Positions 14,689-22,973 of a stretch of 45,108 bases of DNA are shown here, piece by piece. The translations under genes were made by a program, and so were the position numbers. Origin of the DNA: Bradyrhizobium sp. WSM1743. Its GTDB lineage: Bacteria > Pseudomonadota > Alphaproteobacteria > Rhizobiales > Xanthobacteraceae. The notes beneath the pieces were generated by a model, which did no database searches, was not told the origin of the DNA, and was given only the letters and a program-made list of their open reading frames with translations. Position 1 is the first letter of the stretch. Every line of letters starts with the position of its first letter. The stretch covers positions 1 to 45,108 of the forward strand of contig NZ_AXAZ01000069.1 of assembly GCF_000473065.1 (NCBI RefSeq), given 5' to 3'.

Positions 14689-16113
14689 ATGGCCGCGCGC
14701 ACGCTGTACGACAAGCTGGTCGACGCCCATGTCGTCCGCAATCTCGATGATAGCGGTCTCGTGTTGCTCTATGTCGACCGTACCGTGCTCAACGAATATA
14801 CCAGTCCGCAGGCCTTTGCCGGGCTGCGCGCCGCCGGGCGCAAGGTCTGGAATCCGAAGGCCGCGCTGATGGTGGTCGACCACGTCAACCCGACCGCGGC
14901 TCAGCGCACCCGCGCGATGCCGGACCGAGGCGCGGCGCGGCAGGTCGATTACTTCGCCGAGAACGCCAGGGATTTCGGCATCGAATACTTTGATATCCTC
15001 GATCCGCGGCAGGGCATCGAGCATGTGGTCGCACCCGAGCAGGGGCTGGTCATGCCGGGCATGGTGATCGCCGCCGGCGACAGCCACAGCACCGCCTATG
15101 GCGCGTTCGGTGCCCTCGGCTACGGCATCGGGACATCCGACATCGAGCACTATCTCGCGACGTCGACGGTACGCTATCGCCGCCTCAAGACGATGCGCAT
15201 CCACCTGACGGGAGCAGCGCCGCTCGGCGTGACACCCAAGGACATCGTGATGGAGGTGATCCGGCGGATCGGTGCCGATGGTGCGACCGGATACGCTGTG
15301 GAGTTCAGCGGTCCCGTCGTCTCGAACATGAGCGTCGAGGGCCGGATCGTGATCTCGATCATGATCGTCGAGGCCGGTGCGCGCGGCGTCGTGATCGCGC
15401 CGGATCGGAAGGTGCTGGATTATCTCAAGGGTCGTCCCCGTTCCCCAAAGGGCGAGATGTGGGAGCGCGCCGCACGGAGCTGGCTTGCTCTGTCCTCCGA
15501 TCCTGATGCCAGGTTCGATCGCGAGCTGACGCTCGATGTCTCCGAGGTCGCACCGCTGGTGACTTGGGGCACCAGTCCCGATCAGGCGATCGCGGTGACT
15601 GGCACTGTGCCCTATCCCGCGCAACAGGCCGCACCCGATCGCGAGGCCGCGGCTATGCGCGCACTGAGCTATATGGGCCTGACGCCGGGAACGCCCATTC
15701 AATCCGTTTCGATCGACTTCGCGTTCATCGGCTCCTGTACGAATTCGCGCATCGAGGATTTGCGCGATGCGGCCGAGATCTTTCGCGGCCGCCGCGTTGC
15801 CGAGGGCGTGCGGGCGATCGTGGTGCCGGGTTCGACCCAGGTCAGGGCGCAGGCCGAGGCGGAAGGTCTCGCCAAAGTCTTCACCGACGCCGGCGTTGAA
15901 TGGCGGCAATCCGGCTGCTCGATGTGCCTTGCGATGAATGACGATGTCCTGAAGCCGGGTGAGCGCTGTGCGTCCTCCACCAACCGCAACTTCGAGGGCC
16001 GCCAGGGGCCGGGCGCGCGCACGCACCTGATGAGCCCGGCCATGGTGGCCGCGGCAGCCGTCACCGGACGCATCACGGATGTGCGATCTCTGTTGGGAGG
16101 AGCGCGCCAATGA
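14689..16113 (+). CDS. LeuC-type hydro-lyase large subunit (aconitase superfamily), catabolic paralogue
   Basis: This 474-residue iron-sulfur dehydratase subunit has all three cluster cysteines: Cys350 (GSCTNSR), Cys410 and Cys413 (GCSMC). It would reversibly dehydrate and hydrate a 2- or 3-hydroxy acid of the isopropylmalate, citramalate or dimethylmalate type. It differs from the usual LeuC wording in the substrate loops: GDSHSTAYGAFGALGYG instead of GDSHTSTHGAFGALAFG, and VDHVNPT for MDHNVPT. GGGAGGAAA precedes ATG 14689. The gene overlaps the small subunit by four bases. Its neighbours are a hydroxycarboxylate transporter, a hydrolase and a solute-binding protein, so a catabolic paralogue is more likely than leucine synthesis. 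The true substrate is unknown. Confidence 0.85.
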   Translation: MAARTLYDKLVDAHVVRNLDDSGLVLLYVDRTVLNEYTSPQAFAGLRAAGRKVWNPKAALMVVDHVNPTAAQRTRAMPDRGAARQVDYFAENARDFGIEYFDILDPRQGIEHVVAPEQGLVMPGMVIAAGDSHSTAYGAFGALGYGIGTSDIEHYLATSTVRYRRLKTMRIHLTGAAPLGVTPKDIVMEVIRRIGADGATGYAVEFSGPVVSNMSVEGRIVISIMIVEAGARGVVIAPDRKVLDYLKGRPRSPKGEMWERAARSWLALSSDPDARFDRELTLDVSEVAPLVTWGTSPDQAIAVTGTVPYPAQQAAPDREAAAMRALSYMGLTPGTPIQSVSIDFAFIGSCTNSRIEDLRDAAEIFRGRRVAEGVRAIVVPGSTQVRAQAEAEGLAKVFTDAGVEWRQSGCSMCLAMNDDVLKPGERCASSTNRNFEGRQGPGARTHLMSPAMVAAAAVTGRITDVRSLLGGARQ

Positions 16114-16718
16114 TTCCGTTTGGTCAGGTCATGGGCGTGGCTGCGCCGATGATGGCGCCGAATGTCGACACGGACGTCATCATGCCGAAAATGTTTCTCA
16201 AGGGCGTGGACCGCAGCGGGCTCGGCGAGGGCGCCTTCAACCTGCTGCGCTTCAGCGGCGGCAAGCCCAATCCGGACTTCATCCTGAATCAGGACGGCTA
16301 TCGCAACGCCTGCTTTCTCGTGGTCGGCCCCAACTTCGGCTGCGGGTCGAGCCGCGAGCACGCGGTCTGGGGGCTTCAGCAGCTCGGCATTCGCGCGCTG
16401 ATCGGCACCAGCTTCGCCGGCATCTTCAACGACAATTGCGCCAACAACGGACTGTTGACGATTTCGCTCGATCCCGGCGTGGTGGCGGGGCTCGCCCGGG
16501 CCGTGGCCGACAGCTCGCGCAATGACGTCACGATCGACCTTCCCGCGCAGACGATCCAGTTCGATTGCGGTCGCCGCTCGATCGGATTCGACATCGAGCC
16601 GGACAGGAAAGAAGCCTTCCTGACGGGCCGCGATTTCATCGCCTCCACGCTCGTCTTCGCCGACGACATACGCGCCTTCGAGGCGCGGCATCGGGCGGAG
16701 AACCCCTGGATCGTCTGA
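16110..16718 (+). CDS. LeuD-type hydro-lyase small subunit
   Basis: This 202-residue partner of the preceding subunit carries the swivel domain. NVDTDVIMPKMFLK (about 18-31) and NFGCGSSREHAVWGLQQLG (about 75-93) are the standard LeuD motifs. GCGSSREH supplies residues that contact the substrate carboxylate. The C-terminus (RHRAENPWIV) is ordinary. Start and leuC stop overlap as ATGA, showing translational coupling and equal dosage. In the sequence next to the mobile specificity loop it reads GVDRSGLGEGAFNLLRF, whereas leucine-pathway enzymes usually have an R-x-G-L-G-x-x-L-F-x-x-W-R pattern. This fits an altered substrate. Confidence 0.88.
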   Translation: MIPFGQVMGVAAPMMAPNVDTDVIMPKMFLKGVDRSGLGEGAFNLLRFSGGKPNPDFILNQDGYRNACFLVVGPNFGCGSSREHAVWGLQQLGIRALIGTSFAGIFNDNCANNGLLTISLDPGVVAGLARAVADSSRNDVTIDLPAQTIQFDCGRRSIGFDIEPDRKEAFLTGRDFIASTLVFADDIRAFEARHRAENPWIV

Positions 16719-16786
16719 ACTGCACGAGGTTGGCGCGGCTCGAATCCGCTCGCCACGAGAAACCATAAACAGCGGAGGGACCCTTG

Positions 16787-18106
16787 GTGGACACGACATA
16801 TCGCGCGGCTGAGGCGCCGCAGACTGCGGTTGCGACGAATCTCGCCCGCCTCAAGATTGGCCCGTTGCCGGTCGGCATCTACGGCGCGGCAGCTCTCGTC
16901 TGCGTCGCCGCGGTCTATTCCGGCAAGCTGCCGAACGACGTGATCGGTGGCCTTTCGGTCTTGATGCTGCTCGGTTTCCTGCTGGGCAAGCTCGGCCAAA
17001 CCATTCCGGTGCTGAACCGGATCGGCGGCACCGCGATCCTCTGCCTGTTCGTGCCGTCGGCCCTGGTGAGCTATGGCCTTGTGCCGGATGCGGCCTTGAA
17101 GGCGATCACGACCACGTTCCGAACCGCCAACTTTCAGTATTTCTTCATCGCCTGCCTCGTCGCAGGCTCGATCCTCGGCATGCCCTACCGGGTCCTGGTT
17201 CAGGGCTTCATTCGCATGTTCGTTCCGCTTCTGATCGGCACGATCGCGGCCGTCGCCGCAGGCATCGCCGTCGGGCTTCTGTTCGGCCACAGCCCGAAGG
17301 ATACGTTCTTCTTTGTCATCATTCCCATCGTCGGCGGCGGTCTTGCGGAAGGTGTCCTGCCGCTGTCCATCGCCTATTCCGAGATGTTGCATCGATCGCA
17401 AGCCGAGCTTGTGGCGCAGATGGTGCCGGCCGCGCTGCTCGGCAATGTCGTCGCGATCGTCAGCGCGGGCCTGCTGGCCCGCCTTGGCGAGAGGCGGACC
17501 GACCTCAATGGCAGAGGGATGCTGGTCAAGACCGGAGACGACGACATTCTCGGCGAAGCGCGGCCGGACCAGCCGATCGATCTCGGACTGCTCGGTGCCG
17601 GCATGGTACTGTCGTGCGGCTTGTTCGTGCTCGGCATGATCCTGGCGCCGCTCACCGGCATCCCGGGGCCGATCATGATGATCATCGCCGCGGTGGCATT
17701 GAAGCTGACCAGGTTGCTACCGGCCGAGATGGAGCTCGGCGCCTATCAGATCAACAAGTTCATGTCGACCAACCTTACTTTCGGGATCCTGGTGGCGATG
17801 GGGACATTGCTGGTCTCATGGCAGCAGCTCGTTGCCTCCTTCAATCCAGGCTACATCATGATCTGCACGACCACGGTGCTGGCGATGATTGTGTCGGGAT
17901 TTTTCGTCGGCAAGTGGCTGAACATGTTTCCGGTCGAGGCGGCGATCGTGACCGCCTGCCACTCGGGCCTCGGGGGCACCGGCGACGTCGCCATTCTTGG
18001 CGCCGCGGATCGCATGGGCCTGATGGCGTTCGCCCAGATCGCCACCCGCGTCGGCGGTGCAATCATGATCGTGATCGCGACACTCTTGATGAAGTCGCTG
18101 TCCTGA
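16787..18106 (+). CDS. 2-hydroxycarboxylate transporter (2HCT/CCS family symporter)
   Basis: This 439-residue inner membrane protein with about 11 hydrophobic segments would import a hydroxy di- or tricarboxylate with Na+ or H+. Both re-entrant-loop GGxG-type motifs of the 2HCT family (CitS, MaeN, CitP) are visible: IPIVGGGLAEGVLPLS near 190 and CHSGLGGTGDVAIL near 395. The N-terminal 25 residues are cytoplasmic. The start is taken as GTG 16787, six bases after GGAGGGA. A TTG one codon earlier is too close. It lies 68 bp after leuD and probably shares its transcript. Family members carry citrate, malate or citramalate-like substrates, which suits the neighbouring hydro-lyase. Confidence 0.9.
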   Translation: MDTTYRAAEAPQTAVATNLARLKIGPLPVGIYGAAALVCVAAVYSGKLPNDVIGGLSVLMLLGFLLGKLGQTIPVLNRIGGTAILCLFVPSALVSYGLVPDAALKAITTTFRTANFQYFFIACLVAGSILGMPYRVLVQGFIRMFVPLLIGTIAAVAAGIAVGLLFGHSPKDTFFFVIIPIVGGGLAEGVLPLSIAYSEMLHRSQAELVAQMVPAALLGNVVAIVSAGLLARLGERRTDLNGRGMLVKTGDDDILGEARPDQPIDLGLLGAGMVLSCGLFVLGMILAPLTGIPGPIMMIIAAVALKLTRLLPAEMELGAYQINKFMSTNLTFGILVAMGTLLVSWQQLVASFNPGYIMICTTTVLAMIVSGFFVGKWLNMFPVEAAIVTACHSGLGGTGDVAILGAADRMGLMAFAQIATRVGGAIMIVIATLLMKSLS

Positions 18107-18156
18107 TACGGGCCGCGGCCTTTCGCGCAGGACGAATGTTCCAGGGGAGAATTGCA

Positions 18157-19194
18157 ATGCTCGAATTCGAACAGGTTGAATCATGCTCCGATCGATCGGA
18201 GACCGGGCTGACGCGCCGCCATCTGATGTCGATCGCGTTAACAACAGGTGCCCTCGGTTCGGCCATATTGGCGCCGGGTGCTTTCGCTCAGGAGAACAAT
18301 GCCGTGACGACCAACGCGCTGCAAAAGTTGCTGCCAGGGTTTCAACAGAAGCGCCTCAAGACCGGCGGCGCCGAGATCAATGCGCTCGTGAAAGGCGAGG
18401 GGCCGCCGCTGCTGTTGCTGCACGGACACCCGCAGACGTTGGCTTGCTGGCACAAAGTCGCCCCCAAGCTCGCGGAGCGTTTTACCGTGGTGCTGACTGA
18501 TCTGCGCGGCTACGGCGACTCCAGCAAGCCCGACGGCGTCACTGACCATATCGCATATTCCAAGCGGGAGATGGCGCGGGATCAGGTCGAAGTGATGCGC
18601 GCGCTCGGTTTTGACCGCTTCCAGGCTGTCGGCCATGATCGCGGCGGGCGTGTCCTGCATCGTCTGATGCTTGATCATCCGGACGCCGTCTCCAGGGCGG
18701 TCCTGCTCGATATCGCGCCGACCGCGACGATGTACGCCAAGGTGAACAAGGAGTTCGCCACGCGCTATATGTGGTGGTTCTTTCTCATCCAGCCGGCGCC
18801 GCTTCCGGAAACCTTGATCGGCAACAATCTGGAATTCTATCTTCAGACCCATATCAACAAGCAGAACAAGACGCCGGGCGCCATCGATCCGGTTGCGCTC
18901 GAAGAGTACCGCCGGTGCTACACCCGCGAGACGCTGCACGCCGTCTGCGAGGATTATCGCGCCGCTGCCGGGATCGACCTGATCCACGATGAGGCAGATT
19001 CCGACAAGAGAATCGGTTGCCCGCTGCTCGCGCTGTGGGGCGCAAAGGGGGTCGTGGGGTCGAGCTACGACGTGCTCGACACGTGGCGCGCCAGGGCGAA
19101 GGACGTGCGCGGCGGAAGCCTGCCTTGCGGCCACTATCTGCCGGAAGAAGCACCGGAGCTGCTCCTCGAGCAGCTCAACGCCTTCCTCGCGTAA
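18157..19194 (+). CDS. Tat-exported alpha/beta hydrolase, haloacetate-dehalogenase-like
   Basis: The protein is 345 residues. Residues 19-45 (TRRHLMSIALTTGALGSAIL and on to AFAQ) form a twin-arginine signal peptide, so the enzyme is periplasmic. The hydrolase core has the nucleophile motif GHDRGGR (Asp161, Arg162, Arg165), acid Asp185, Tyr267 in CEDYRAA and His326 in CGHYLPEEAP. This pattern, with IQPAPLPE, matches fluoroacetate dehalogenases such as the Rhodopseudomonas enzyme (alignment from memory). One halide-pocket residue differs: the expected His-Trp pair is Trp206-Trp207. It may be a dehalogenase of altered range, an epoxide hydrolase, or an esterase. GGGGAGA precedes ATG 18157. The gene follows the transporter by 50 bp. 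Confidence 0.85.
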   Translation: MLEFEQVESCSDRSETGLTRRHLMSIALTTGALGSAILAPGAFAQENNAVTTNALQKLLPGFQQKRLKTGGAEINALVKGEGPPLLLLHGHPQTLACWHKVAPKLAERFTVVLTDLRGYGDSSKPDGVTDHIAYSKREMARDQVEVMRALGFDRFQAVGHDRGGRVLHRLMLDHPDAVSRAVLLDIAPTATMYAKVNKEFATRYMWWFFLIQPAPLPETLIGNNLEFYLQTHINKQNKTPGAIDPVALEEYRRCYTRETLHAVCEDYRAAAGIDLIHDEADSDKRIGCPLLALWGAKGVVGSSYDVLDTWRARAKDVRGGSLPCGHYLPEEAPELLLEQLNAFLA

Positions 19195-19198
19195 TTAG

Positions 19199-19240
19199 GC
19201 GGCGCGCGTCGGCGGTGCGGTCATGATCGTGATTGCTACG
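19199..19240 (+). pseudogene. Remnant of the 3' end of a second 2HCT transporter gene
   Basis: Bases 19205-19239 match the transporter gene at 18047-18081 in 31 of 35 positions and in the same codon phase. Both encode R-V-G-G-A-(I/V)-M-I-V-I-A-T. Three of the four base-level differences are in silent positions or give Ile to Val, and a fourth silent change follows directly. The similarity stops abruptly on both sides, and the frame is closed by a TAG at 19196-19198 just after the hydrolase stop. It looks like the tail of a diverged paralogue left after deletion or recombination. Confidence 0.65.
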
Positions 19241-19320
19241 CGCTCGTTGAATCCTGCTTTCCCGATGGTCTTGCGGCCAGGAATAGGCTCATATGGAGCC
19301 ATAAGAACTTGGAGGAAAGT

Positions 19321-20286
19321 ATGCGGTTCATTGCCCTCGTATCGGCTCTGCTTCTGCCGCTCAGTGCGGCCGTCGCCCAGGACTATCCGACCAGGCCCAT
19401 CACCATGCTGGTGCCGTTCGCGGCAGGCGGACCGACCGACACCATCGCGCGCCTGACGGCGGCCGGCATGGCAAAATCCCTGGGACAGCAGGTCATCGTC
19501 GAGAACGCGACCGGCGCCGGCGGCACCATCGGCACGACCCGCGCCGCCCGCGCCCAGCCGGACGGCTACACGCTGCTGATCCATCATGTCGGCATCTCGA
19601 CCGCCGCGACGCTCTACCGCAATCTCAGCTATGACACGAAGACGGCCTTTGCACCGATCGGGCTCGTGACCAACGCGCCGATGACCATCATCGCGCGTCC
19701 CGATTTCCCGGCCGACACGCTCAAGGAACTGGTCGCCTACGCCCAACAGCAGGGCGACAAGTTGACTTACGCCAATGCCGGGCTCGGCGCGGCATCGCAT
19801 CTGTGCGGCATGCTGTTCATGACGGCGATCCAGAAGCAGCTCACCACGGTGCCCTACAAGGGCAACGGTCCCATCATGAACGATCTGCTCGGCAAGCAGA
19901 TCGATCTCACCTGCGATCAGGCCACGAACACCACCGGGCCGATCACGGCCAAGCAGGTCAAGGCCTACGCGATCACCACCAAGGAGCGGCTGAAGAGCCT
20001 GCCCGATCTGCCGACGGCCGATGAGGCCGGCCTCAAGGGTTTCGAGCTCGGCGTCTGGCACGGCATCTATGCGCCCAAGGGCACACCGCCGGCGGTGGTT
20101 CAGAAGCTGACGGCGGCACTTCAGGCGGCGCTCAAGGATGCCGCGCTGATTGCCCGATTCAACGACATCAACACCGAGCCGGTCCCGCAGGACAAGGCGA
20201 CGCCCGAGGCGTTGGGTGCGATGCTGACGAGTGAGATCGACCGCTGGGCGCCGATCATCAAGGCAGCCGGGCAATACGCGGACTGA
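19321..20286 (+). CDS. Bug/TctC-family periplasmic solute-binding protein
   Basis: This 321-residue protein has a signal peptide ending near AVA-Q at residue 20, then DYPTRPITMLVPFAAGGPTD. The 'Y-P-x-(K/R)-P-I-x-x-(V/I)-V-P-F-x-x-G-G' start and the QPDGYTLL and VPYKGNGP segments are hallmarks of the Bug/TctC family. These bind carboxylates such as citrate, malate, nicotinate or itaconate-like acids. TctA/TctB membrane partners are absent from the window, so it may serve a distant transporter or act with a sensor. GGAGGAAAG lies before ATG 19321. It is the last gene of the island and stands 126 bp after the hydrolase, across the transporter remnant. Confidence 0.9.
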   Translation: MRFIALVSALLLPLSAAVAQDYPTRPITMLVPFAAGGPTDTIARLTAAGMAKSLGQQVIVENATGAGGTIGTTRAARAQPDGYTLLIHHVGISTAATLYRNLSYDTKTAFAPIGLVTNAPMTIIARPDFPADTLKELVAYAQQQGDKLTYANAGLGAASHLCGMLFMTAIQKQLTTVPYKGNGPIMNDLLGKQIDLTCDQATNTTGPITAKQVKAYAITTKERLKSLPDLPTADEAGLKGFELGVWHGIYAPKGTPPAVVQKLTAALQAALKDAALIARFNDINTEPVPQDKATPEALGAMLTSEIDRWAPIIKAAGQYAD

Positions 20287-20427
20287 GCCATTCCGGCGCG
20301 TTGGAGATCTTCAGCTGAATGGGTAAAGAACAGCTCGATCAAGGGCTAACTTAGCGGTGTTATAATGCCGGTACTGTGCATGGGGTTGTTTTGCACGTTT
20401 TGATGGTCGGCCCTCTCGCTGGGGGCG

Positions 20428-22287
20428 TTACCCCGCCGCCTCTTCGAACTGCGTGCTCGCCTCCAGCCATTGCTCCTCGGCGCGCGCGAGCGCGTCGGCA
20501 GCATTGGCGCGCGCTTTCGACAATTGGGCGGCCTGCTTGGGATCGCGCGCAAAGATGTCGGGCAAGGCGAGTGCCGTGTCGATCTTGGCGATGATCTCGC
20601 TGACGCGGGCGATCTCGGCCTCGGCCTCCGCGATGCGCTTCTTCAGCGAGCCGCGATTGTCCGATCTCAGGCGTTGCGGCTTCTCGCTTGGCGCACTGCG
20701 CTCGCGCGGGGCTTCCGCGTTGCGTGTCGACAGCACCAGGCGGCGGTACTCGTCGAGATCGCCGTCGTAATTGGTCACGGTGCGGTCGGCGACGATCCAG
20801 AGCCGCTCGGCGCAGGCCTCGATCAGGTAGCGGTCGTGCGAGACCATGATCACCGCGCCGGGAAACTCGTTGATTGCTTCGGCAAGCGCGGCGCGGCTGT
20901 CGATGTCGAGATGGTTGGTCGGCTCGTCCAGGATGATCATGTTGGGGCCGAAGAAGGTCGCTAGCCCCAGCAGCAGCCGCGCCTTCTCACCGCCTGACAA
21001 TTTGCCGGCCTTGGTGTCGGCGGCCTTGCCAGAGAAGCCGATCGCACCGGCGCGGGCGCGCACTTTCGCCTCGGGCGCATCGCCCATCAACTTGCGGACG
21101 TGATCGTAGGCGGAGGCGTCCTCGTTGAGCTCGTCGAGCTGGTGCTGCGCGAAATAGGCGATCGACAGCTTGTCGGCGCGCGTCACCTTGCCCGAGAACG
21201 GCGCGAGACGTCCCGCGAGCAGTTTCACCAGCGTCGATTTGCCGTTGCCGTTGGCGCCGAGAAGCGCGATGCGGTCGTCATTGTCGATGCGCAAGGTGAC
21301 GCGATTGAGCACGGGGCTGGCCGGATCGTAGCCGACCGACACGTTGTCGGCCGCGATGATCGGCGGCGACAGGATCTTCTCCGGCGCGGGAAAGCTGATC
21401 TCGCGCACATCCTCGGTGACCAGCGCCGTGATCGGCTTCAGCCGCTCCAGCATCTTCACGCGCGATTGGGCCTGGCGCGCCTTCGAGGCCTTGGCCTTGA
21501 AGCGGTCGACGAAGGACTGCAGGCGGGCGCGCTCGGCCTCTTGTCGCTTGACCGCTTTGGCATCGAGCAGCTCGCGCGCGGCGCGCTGCTCCTCGAACGA
21601 GGAGTAGGTGCCCTTGTAGAGCGTGAGCTTGCCGCGCTCCAGATGCAGGATCTGGTCGACCGAGCTTTCCAGGAGGTCGCGGTCGTGGCTGATCACGATC
21701 ACCGTGCGCGGATAATGCGCGAGGTGATCCTCCAGCCACAGCGTGCCTTCGAGATCGAGATAGTTGGTGGGCTCATCGAGCAGCAGAAGGTCGGGGGCCG
21801 CGAACAGCGTTGCAGCGAGCGCGACGCGCATGCGCCAGCCGCCGGAGAACTCGGCGCAGGGGCGCAGCTGATCGGCGGCGGAGAAGCCGAGACCGGAGAG
21901 GATCGCGGCGGCACGGCTCGGCGCCGAATGCGCGTCGATGTCGACGAGCCGGGTCTGGATCTCGGCGATCCGGTGCGGATCGGTCGCGTGCTCGGCCTCC
22001 GCAAGCAGCGCGTCGCGTTCGAGGTCGGCCTTGAGCACGACCGAGATCAGGCTTTCGGGGCCGTTCGGCGCTTCCTGCGCCAGGCTGCCGATGCGCCAGC
22101 GCGGCGGCAGGGTCACCGAACCGTGCTCGGCCGCGAGCTCGCCGCGGATCACCTTGAACAGCGTCGATTTGCCGGTGCCGTTGCGTCCGACCAGGCCGAC
22201 GCGCGATCCCGGCGTGATCTGCACGGAACTCTGGTCGATCAAAAGACGTCCGGCGAGGCGGATGGAGAGGTCGGTGATAGCAAGCAT
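20428..22287 (-). CDS. ABC-F family ATPase (Uup/YheS-like)
   Basis: This 619-residue protein has two nucleotide-binding domains in one chain and no membrane segments. Domain 1 has Walker A GRNGTGKST (34-42), signature FSGGWRMR and Walker B LLLLDEPTNYLD. A charged linker (about 235-300) precedes domain 2 with GANGNGKST, LSGGEKAR and IILDEPTNHLD. A C-terminal Lys/Glu/Ala coiled coil of about 90 residues follows (RIAEAEAEIARVSEIIAKID). ABC-F proteins act on ribosomes, easing stalled translation or affecting antibiotic response. The coiled-coil tail resembles Uup, which also binds branched DNA. It is convergent with the binding-protein gene and likely monocistronic. Confidence 0.9.
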   Translation of the reverse strand: MLAITDLSIRLAGRLLIDQSSVQITPGSRVGLVGRNGTGKSTLFKVIRGELAAEHGSVTLPPRWRIGSLAQEAPNGPESLISVVLKADLERDALLAEAEHATDPHRIAEIQTRLVDIDAHSAPSRAAAILSGLGFSAADQLRPCAEFSGGWRMRVALAATLFAAPDLLLLDEPTNYLDLEGTLWLEDHLAHYPRTVIVISHDRDLLESSVDQILHLERGKLTLYKGTYSSFEEQRAARELLDAKAVKRQEAERARLQSFVDRFKAKASKARQAQSRVKMLERLKPITALVTEDVREISFPAPEKILSPPIIAADNVSVGYDPASPVLNRVTLRIDNDDRIALLGANGNGKSTLVKLLAGRLAPFSGKVTRADKLSIAYFAQHQLDELNEDASAYDHVRKLMGDAPEAKVRARAGAIGFSGKAADTKAGKLSGGEKARLLLGLATFFGPNMIILDEPTNHLDIDSRAALAEAINEFPGAVIMVSHDRYLIEACAERLWIVADRTVTNYDGDLDEYRRLVLSTRNAEAPRERSAPSEKPQRLRSDNRGSLKKRIAEAEAEIARVSEIIAKIDTALALPDIFARDPKQAAQLSKARANAADALARAEEQWLEASTQFEEAAG

Positions 22288-22333
22288 GCGGCCTTGTCAC
22301 CGCAAGGCGCGTCGAACGCAACCCGTTTTTCCG

Positions 22334-22507
22334 TCAATGCGGCTCGCGCTCGCGCCGCTGCAGCTCGTTCAGGAGCTGCTCGAGATGTGTCGGGAGGCGA
22401 GGCTCGGGCCGGAGGCTCTGCTGGAGCCGCTCGCCCACGGCGTCGCAAATCGAGCGGCTGGTCCGCCGGTCAATCTGTTCGCTGTCATCGCAAAAGGGCC
22501 CAGCCAT
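22334..22507 (-). CDS. Small conserved-looking hypothetical protein (57 aa)
   Basis: From ATG 22507 the product reads MAGPFCDDSEQIDRRTSRSI, then CDAVGERLQQSLRPEP, and ends in a Leu/Arg/Glu-rich helix (LEQLLNELQRREREPH). It is soluble, charged and probably helical. The short 'x-L-P-x-x-L-x-x-L-L-x-x-L' tail resembles the end of NepR-like anti-sigma factors only superficially. The frame extends to 22552 but the longer start lacks a ribosome site. It stands just upstream of the ABC-F gene on the same strand with a 46-bp gap and may share its promoter. Function unknown. Confidence 0.5.
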   Translation of the reverse strand: MAGPFCDDSEQIDRRTSRSICDAVGERLQQSLRPEPRLPTHLEQLLNELQRREREPH

Positions 22508-22638
22508 CGCAAGGTTCCGTGCTTTCAAAGTAAGGACACGGTACCAAGTCATTGCCGCCGAAATGGTTTCGCTGACCGTGGGGAATGCGGGATATTCTCG
22601 TAAAAATTGTATGAACGGCGCCTTATCCGCTCAAGGCA

Positions 22639-22667
22639 AAGCCCCGGCGAGGGGAGCGCCGGGGCTT
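22639..22667 (-). terminator. Hairpin terminator after the 22722 gene
   Basis: AAGCCCCGGCG (22639-22649) and CGCCGGGGCTT (22657-22667) form a perfect 11-bp stem with a seven-base loop. It lies 55 bp downstream of the stop of the minus-strand 83-residue gene. Because the stem begins with AA and ends with TT it could work in both directions. No long T-run follows. Confidence 0.7.
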
Positions 22668-22721
22668 CTCTTGGAAGGTACCTTGGGGGGCTTAGGTACC
22701 CTCATGAAGGTGCTGACGGGC

Positions 22722-22973
22722 TCAGTAGCAGCGGTTGATCAGCCGCCAGCGGGGTCCCCAGGGGGTCGGGACCAGCCGGCGCACATAGCAGCCGCCATAA
22801 CCGTAAGAGACGGGGGCATAGAAGCGCGGGCCACCCCAGCCGTAGCCGTGATGCCAGCCACCGCCGTGCCAGCCCCAGCCGCCGCCATGCCAATGGGCGG
22901 ATGCAGAGGTCGGCGCCAGCGCGGCGCCCAGCGCGACCGCGGCGACAGCGGCAAGCGAAAGTTTCCTCAACAT
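22722..22973 (-). CDS. Small secreted Gly/His/Trp-rich protein
   Basis: The protein is 83 residues. Signal peptide MLRKLSLAAVAAVALGAALA and on to SASA is cleaved near residue 26. The mature chain starts with repeats of W-H-G-G-G-W-x-W (HWHGGGWGWHGGGWHHGYGW). The C-terminal part contains two cysteines, one near YGGC and the last but one residue, and may form a disulfide. AGGAGAT precedes the ATG. Such proteins are frequent in Bradyrhizobium; the His- and Gly-rich stretch could bind metal ions, but no function is established. It is followed by the hairpin terminator and appears to be transcribed alone. Confidence 0.8.
   Translation of the reverse strand: MLRKLSLAAVAAVALGAALAPTSASAHWHGGGWGWHGGGWHHGYGWGGPRFYAPVSYGYGGCYVRRLVPTPWGPRWRLINRCY

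Noticed and set aside
14689..16718. Leucine-biosynthesis leuCD
   Set aside because: The genes resemble leuCD, but context (transporter, hydrolase, binding protein, LysR) and changed substrate loops favour a catabolic paralogue. The possibility remains until the rest of the genome is searched.
20287..20427. Terminator between the binding-protein and ABC-F genes
   Set aside because: I looked for a stem with a T-run in this convergent gap and found only weak short pairings.
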